Shown piece by piece: positions 6,604 to 9,480 of a DNA stretch of 9,480 nt. Numbering within the stretch: position 1 is the stretch's first letter; every line of letters begins with the position of its first letter. The notes below the pieces were generated by a model. The model had not been told where the DNA came from and searched no databases. It saw only the letters and a program-made list of their open reading frames with translations. The stretch is from Bacteroidota bacterium (GTDB lineage: Bacteria; Bacteroidota; Bacteroidia; Sphingobacteriales; Sphingobacteriaceae): contig JAEYZM010000040.1 of NCBI GenBank assembly GCA_023427985.1, forward strand, positions 1 to 9,480, written 5' to 3'. The translations under genes were made by a program, and so were the position numbers.

Positions 6604-7866
6604 ATGAAAAAAATCGCCTTGTTCTGTTTAGCGGGACTATCTGCTGTAATCAGCAGCTGTGGTTTGAACTCTGGAAACGGAGAATTGATAGGGTCGCAAG
6701 TACGCCCTACATTTAAGCCCTTTATACCGTACGGGATGGTATACATACCATCTGGTACATATCATTTGGGACAGTCTGATCAAGACATTGCATATTCGCA
6801 GGTGGCACACAATCGCCAAATATCTGTGAGTGCATTTTATATGGATGAGACTGAAATTACAAATAACGAATACCGTCAGTTCACGGAGTATGTTAGAGAC
6901 TCAATTGTTAAAAAGACATTGGGAGGAGAGCATATTCTACAAGATGCCGATGGTAAGGAGTATTTGAATTGGAAAGTAAAGTTGGATTATGAAGATCCTG
7001 CTGTTATTGAAGCATTCTCAGAATTATACTTCCCTGAAGAAGATAGAATCTTTGGAAGAAAAGAAGTAGACGTTCGTAAATTAATTTACCACGCTGAATG
7101 GTTTGATTTAGTTGCTGCAGCAAATAAGTCGAACAGAGATAAACCTCGTACAACATTTATCATAAAAGAAGATATCCCGGTTTATCCTGATACTTTATGT
7201 TTCATTTCTGACTTTTCGTATTCCTTGAACGATCCGATGGTAGAAAAATATTTCTGGCATCCAGCTTATGACGAATATCCAGTAGTGGGTGTGTCATGGA
7301 GACAAGCAAGAGCATTTACAATTTGGAGATCTAGAATGTTAGACGACTTCAAACGTTCTCAAGGTGAGGCAGTGATGAATCAATTCCGTTTGCCAACTGA
7401 AGCAGAATGGGAATATGCATCAAGAGGAGGAAGAATCAATGCCGATTATCCTTGGGGTGGACCATACGCTAGAAATAGCAAGGGTTGTTTATTGGCAAAC
7501 TTTAAACCAGGTCGTGGTAATTATGGAGACGATGGAGGTATGCACACAGTAAAAGTAACATCGTATTTCCCAAATGATTTTGGATTGTATAATATGTCGG
7601 GTAACGCAGCTGAGTGGACAAGTACAGCATATGATGAGTCGGCAGTTGTATTTATTCATGATATGAACCCAAATTATTCATATGAAGCTAAACCTGAAGA
7701 TCCAGAAGTTTTAAAACGTAAAGTTATACGTGGAGGCTCTTGGAAAGACATTGGTTACTTCATGCAAAATGGTACACGCACATATGAATTCCAAGATACA
7801 GCGAAGTCTTATATCGGTTTCCGTTGCGTGATGTCTTACATGGGACGTTCTATCGCAGACGAATAG
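6604..7866 (+). CDS. gldK: Gliding motility/T9SS outer-membrane lipoprotein GldK (PorK)
   Basis: GldK is an outer-membrane lipoprotein that forms a periplasmic ring with GldN and is essential for type IX secretion. The 420-residue product has a lipoprotein signal ending I-S-S-C19. A formylglycine-generating-enzyme/sulfatase-modifying fold follows: GMVYIPSGTYHLG (44-56), MDETEITNNEYRQF, YPVVGVSW, RLPTEAEWEYA (262-272), LYNMSGNAAEW (328-338), RGGSW (376-380) and GFRC (405-408). Between about 100 and 225 is the GldK-specific insertion with VYPDTLCFISDFSYSLNDPM and FWHPAYDEYP. The catalytic cysteine pair of real formylglycine-generating enzymes is absent; the matching stretch (about 383-395) has none, so a structural role is expected. 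gldL follows after 70 bp with no visible promoter, indicating a shared transcript. A weak candidate promoter lies upstream. Confidence 0.96.
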   Translation: MKKIALFCLAGLSAVISSCGLNSGNGELIGSQVRPTFKPFIPYGMVYIPSGTYHLGQSDQDIAYSQVAHNRQISVSAFYMDETEITNNEYRQFTEYVRDSIVKKTLGGEHILQDADGKEYLNWKVKLDYEDPAVIEAFSELYFPEEDRIFGRKEVDVRKLIYHAEWFDLVAAANKSNRDKPRTTFIIKEDIPVYPDTLCFISDFSYSLNDPMVEKYFWHPAYDEYPVVGVSWRQARAFTIWRSRMLDDFKRSQGEAVMNQFRLPTEAEWEYASRGGRINADYPWGGPYARNSKGCLLANFKPGRGNYGDDGGMHTVKVTSYFPNDFGLYNMSGNAAEWTSTAYDESAVVFIHDMNPNYSYEAKPEDPEVLKRKVIRGGSWKDIGYFMQNGTRTYEFQDTAKSYIGFRCVMSYMGRSIADE

Positions 7867-7936
7867 TAATTAAATAGAAAACAAACAAACTAATAATTAA
7901 TACACTAATTTTTTAATACTCAAACAAATTCTAACA

Positions 7937-8719
7937 ATGGGCAATTACAAAAAACTTATGGCCAAAGTCTACGGTATTGGCGCTGCAATCGTAATCATCG
8001 GAGCACTTTTCAAAATTTTACACTTACCAGGTGCTAACGAGTTATTAATTGTAGGTTTAACAACCGAGGCATTGATATTCTTCTTATCGGCATTTGAAAA
8101 ACCACATGAGGAATATGATTGGACATTAGTATATCCTGAATTAGCGGGTATGGATGCACATAGTAAAGAGAAAAAATCATCTTCTAAAGGTGGATCAGTT
8201 ACTCAACAATTAGATCAAATGTTAGAAGAAGCGAAAATTGGTCCCGAATTAATTGAAAGTTTAGGAACTGGCTTAAGATCTTTTGGTGATAAAGTAGCTA
8301 CAATCTCTAATGTTACTGATGCAGCAACAACAACAAATGAATTCGCTAGTAAATTAAAAACAGCTACAAAATCAGTAGATGAATTAAGCTCTGCTTACAT
8401 GCAAGCTTCTTCATCATTAACTGAAATTGCAGCTTCATCTGGTGATTCAAAAATGTATCACGAACAAGTTCAATTATTGGCTAAGAATTTATCTTCATTA
8501 AATGCTATGTATGAGCTTGAATTACAAGATTCAAACAATCACTTAAAAACATTAAATAAATTCTACGGTAACGTAGCTGAAACCATGCAAAACTTTAGCG
8601 ATTCATTAGCTGATGCTAAATCGTTTAAAGACGAAGTTGGTAAATTAACTAAAAACTTGTCGTCATTAAATGCTGTTTACGGTAACATGTTATCGGCAAT
8701 GACAATCAAGTCTAACTAA
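7937..8719 (+). CDS. gldL: Gliding motility/T9SS inner-membrane motor protein GldL (PorL)
   Basis: GldL forms, with GldM, the proton-driven inner-membrane motor of gliding and type IX secretion. This 260-residue copy has two membrane helices at about 9-29 and 36-53. They carry the charged residues typical of the family: Lys26 and His29 at the end of the first helix and Glu44 within the second (in TTEALIFF), followed by Glu54. Glu44 aligns by eye with the helix-2 Glu shown to be critical in Flavobacterium GldL. The conserved cytoplasmic block DWTLVYPEL is at 61-69. The remainder (about 85-260) is a Ser/Ala/Leu-rich cytoplasmic segment with coiled-coil character, including a duplicated motif (181-192 and 237-248). 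The 70-nt leader is A-rich without a Shine-Dalgarno site. gldM starts 39 bp downstream. Confidence 0.96.
   Translation: MGNYKKLMAKVYGIGAAIVIIGALFKILHLPGANELLIVGLTTEALIFFLSAFEKPHEEYDWTLVYPELAGMDAHSKEKKSSSKGGSVTQQLDQMLEEAKIGPELIESLGTGLRSFGDKVATISNVTDAATTTNEFASKLKTATKSVDELSSAYMQASSSLTEIAASSGDSKMYHEQVQLLAKNLSSLNAMYELELQDSNNHLKTLNKFYGNVAETMQNFSDSLADAKSFKDEVGKLTKNLSSLNAVYGNMLSAMTIKSN
8477..8680 (+). repeat. Internal duplicated segment in gldL
   Basis: LAKNLSSLNAMY (residues 181-192, bases 8477-8512) recurs as LTKNLSSLNAVY (237-248, bases 8645-8680), 10 of 12 residues identical and 56 residues apart. The DNA shares TCATTAAATGCT in both copies. The 56-residue period equals eight heptads, which fits a repeating coiled-coil unit in the cytoplasmic tail. 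Confidence 0.7.
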
Positions 8720-8758
8720 TTGAAGGTTTAATATCTACATAAAATTATTTAAGAAGAG

Positions 8759-9480
8759 ATGGCAGGTAAAGAGACCCCAAGGCAGAAGATGATCGGTATG
8801 ATGTATTTGGTATTAACAGCAATGTTAGCACTAAACGTCTCTGAGGAATTCATGAATGCCTTCAAATTAGTAAACGATGGTTTAGAGACCACGGCACAAA
8901 ATTTTGCTTCGGCAAATAAGATGACATACGATGCTTTTGAGGCATCTATGAAAAACGATCCAGCTAAAACTAAACCTTATTATGATAAGGCATTAATGGC
9001 CCAAAAGTATTCGGAAGATTTGGATAAATACATTAATGAATTAAAAAAGGTTTTAACTGAAGAAGCAGGCGGCATTGATGAAGAAACTGGTGATATTGCT
9101 AAGAGAAGTGATATGGAAATCGGTGTTCAATTGATGGTTACTCAAAAGAAAGCAACTGAATTAAAATCTAAAATACTTGAAACACGCAAAAAGTATTTGG
9201 ATTTAGTGGATGCTTCGGAAAGAAACAATTTTGACTTTAGTTTAAATGCAGTTGAACCTGGACCTGATAAAGAAGGTGTGAAGAAATCATGGGAAGTAAA
9301 GAATTTTGAAGGTGTTCCAGTTACAGCGATCGTTACTATTTTGTCAAAAATTCAAAACGATAATAAAAACGCAGAAGCAGAAGTTACTAAATATTTATTA
9401 AGTAAAATCAATGCATCTGACTTTAAATTTGATCAATTAGAGGCAACGGTTGTTGCTCCTACATCTTATGTGTTAGTTGG
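8759..9480 (+). CDS. gldM: Gliding motility/T9SS motor protein GldM (PorM), N-terminal part
   Basis: The frame opens at ATG 8759 and stays open to the window edge, giving 240 residues plus two bases of a Gly codon. GldM is anchored by one inner-membrane helix and spans the periplasm, linking the GldL motor to the GldK/GldN ring at the outer membrane. The start MAGKETPRQKMIGMMYLVLT is the family signature, and the single helix covers about 11-27. Arg8, Tyr16 and Glu30 are probably the equivalents of the conserved residues that contact GldL in the motor. After the helix comes the largely helical first periplasmic domain (about 30-180), then the beginning of a further domain (from about 200). 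Full-length GldM is roughly 510-520 residues, so about half is missing. The start lies 39 bp after gldL with no promoter, in a purine-rich AAGAAGAG leader. Confidence 0.96.
   Translation, partial: MAGKETPRQKMIGMMYLVLTAMLALNVSEEFMNAFKLVNDGLETTAQNFASANKMTYDAFEASMKNDPAKTKPYYDKALMAQKYSEDLDKYINELKKVLTEEAGGIDEETGDIAKRSDMEIGVQLMVTQKKATELKSKILETRKKYLDLVDASERNNFDFSLNAVEPGPDKEGVKKSWEVKNFEGVPVTAIVTILSKIQNDNKNAEAEVTKYLLSKINASDFKFDQLEATVVAPTSYVLV

Noticed and set aside
6637..6819. 60-codon - strand frame inside the gldK start
   Set aside because: It is antisense to the GldK signal peptide and N-terminal motifs, with no independent support.
7867..7936. A separate promoter for gldL
   Set aside because: The 70-bp A/T-rich gap has no TAnnTTTG box or TTTG element, so co-transcription with gldK is the simpler reading.
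1..9480. CRISPR arrays, tRNA/rRNA genes, insertion sequences or phage genes
   Set aside because: No regularly spaced repeats, no cloverleaf or rRNA-like stretches, and no transposase or integrase motifs were seen in any frame examined.

Overview
The window looks like a chromosomal segment from an AT-rich member of the Bacteroidota. The evidence is a type IX secretion (T9SS)/gliding-motility gene run in the order porP/sprF-like, gldK, gldL, gldM. Two TATTTTTG boxes match the Bacteroidota -7 promoter consensus (TAnnTTTG), and starts are preceded by A-rich leaders rather than strong Shine-Dalgarno sites. I cannot name the species.

Left edge (1-96): the last 12 codons of a rightward gene end at base 40. 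They read like the C-terminus of a fasciclin (FAS1) domain. A hairpin plus T-run terminator follows at 64-96, and its 3' half lies inside the end of the convergent cyclase-family gene.

Leftward pair (85-1963): hemW, a radical-SAM haem chaperone, is followed by a cyclase-family metalloprotein (KynB-like fold). The two overlap by 11 nt and probably form one transcript.

Rightward group 1 (2002-5326): this starts only 38 bp from the divergent hemW. It holds an Omp85-type outer-membrane beta-barrel protein with POTRA-like repeats, a six-helix membrane protein of the DUF4271 type, and uroporphyrinogen-III synthase (hemD). Gaps are 13 and about 30 bp, which suggests an operon. Haem-related genes (hemW, hemD) therefore flank two envelope proteins.

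Rightward group 2 (5462-9480 and beyond): a PorP/SprF-family outer-membrane protein has its own well-formed promoter at 5392-5422. GldK (outer-membrane lipoprotein), GldL (inner-membrane motor component with charged residues in its helices) and the N-terminal 240 residues of GldM (its motor partner) follow. gldM runs off the right edge, and gldN would be expected next. GldL and GldM form the proton-driven inner-membrane motor. GldK sits with GldN (off-window) in the periplasmic ring attached to the outer membrane. PorP/SprF proteins belong to the outer-membrane part that handles type B-CTD cargo attachment. A candidate promoter with an unusual imperfect inverted repeat lies in the 200-bp gap before gldK.

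No RNA genes, CRISPR arrays, insertion sequences or phage genes were seen. Most of the window is recognisable core Bacteroidota content. The less understood parts are the DUF4271 protein, the Omp85 protein and the gldK upstream region.
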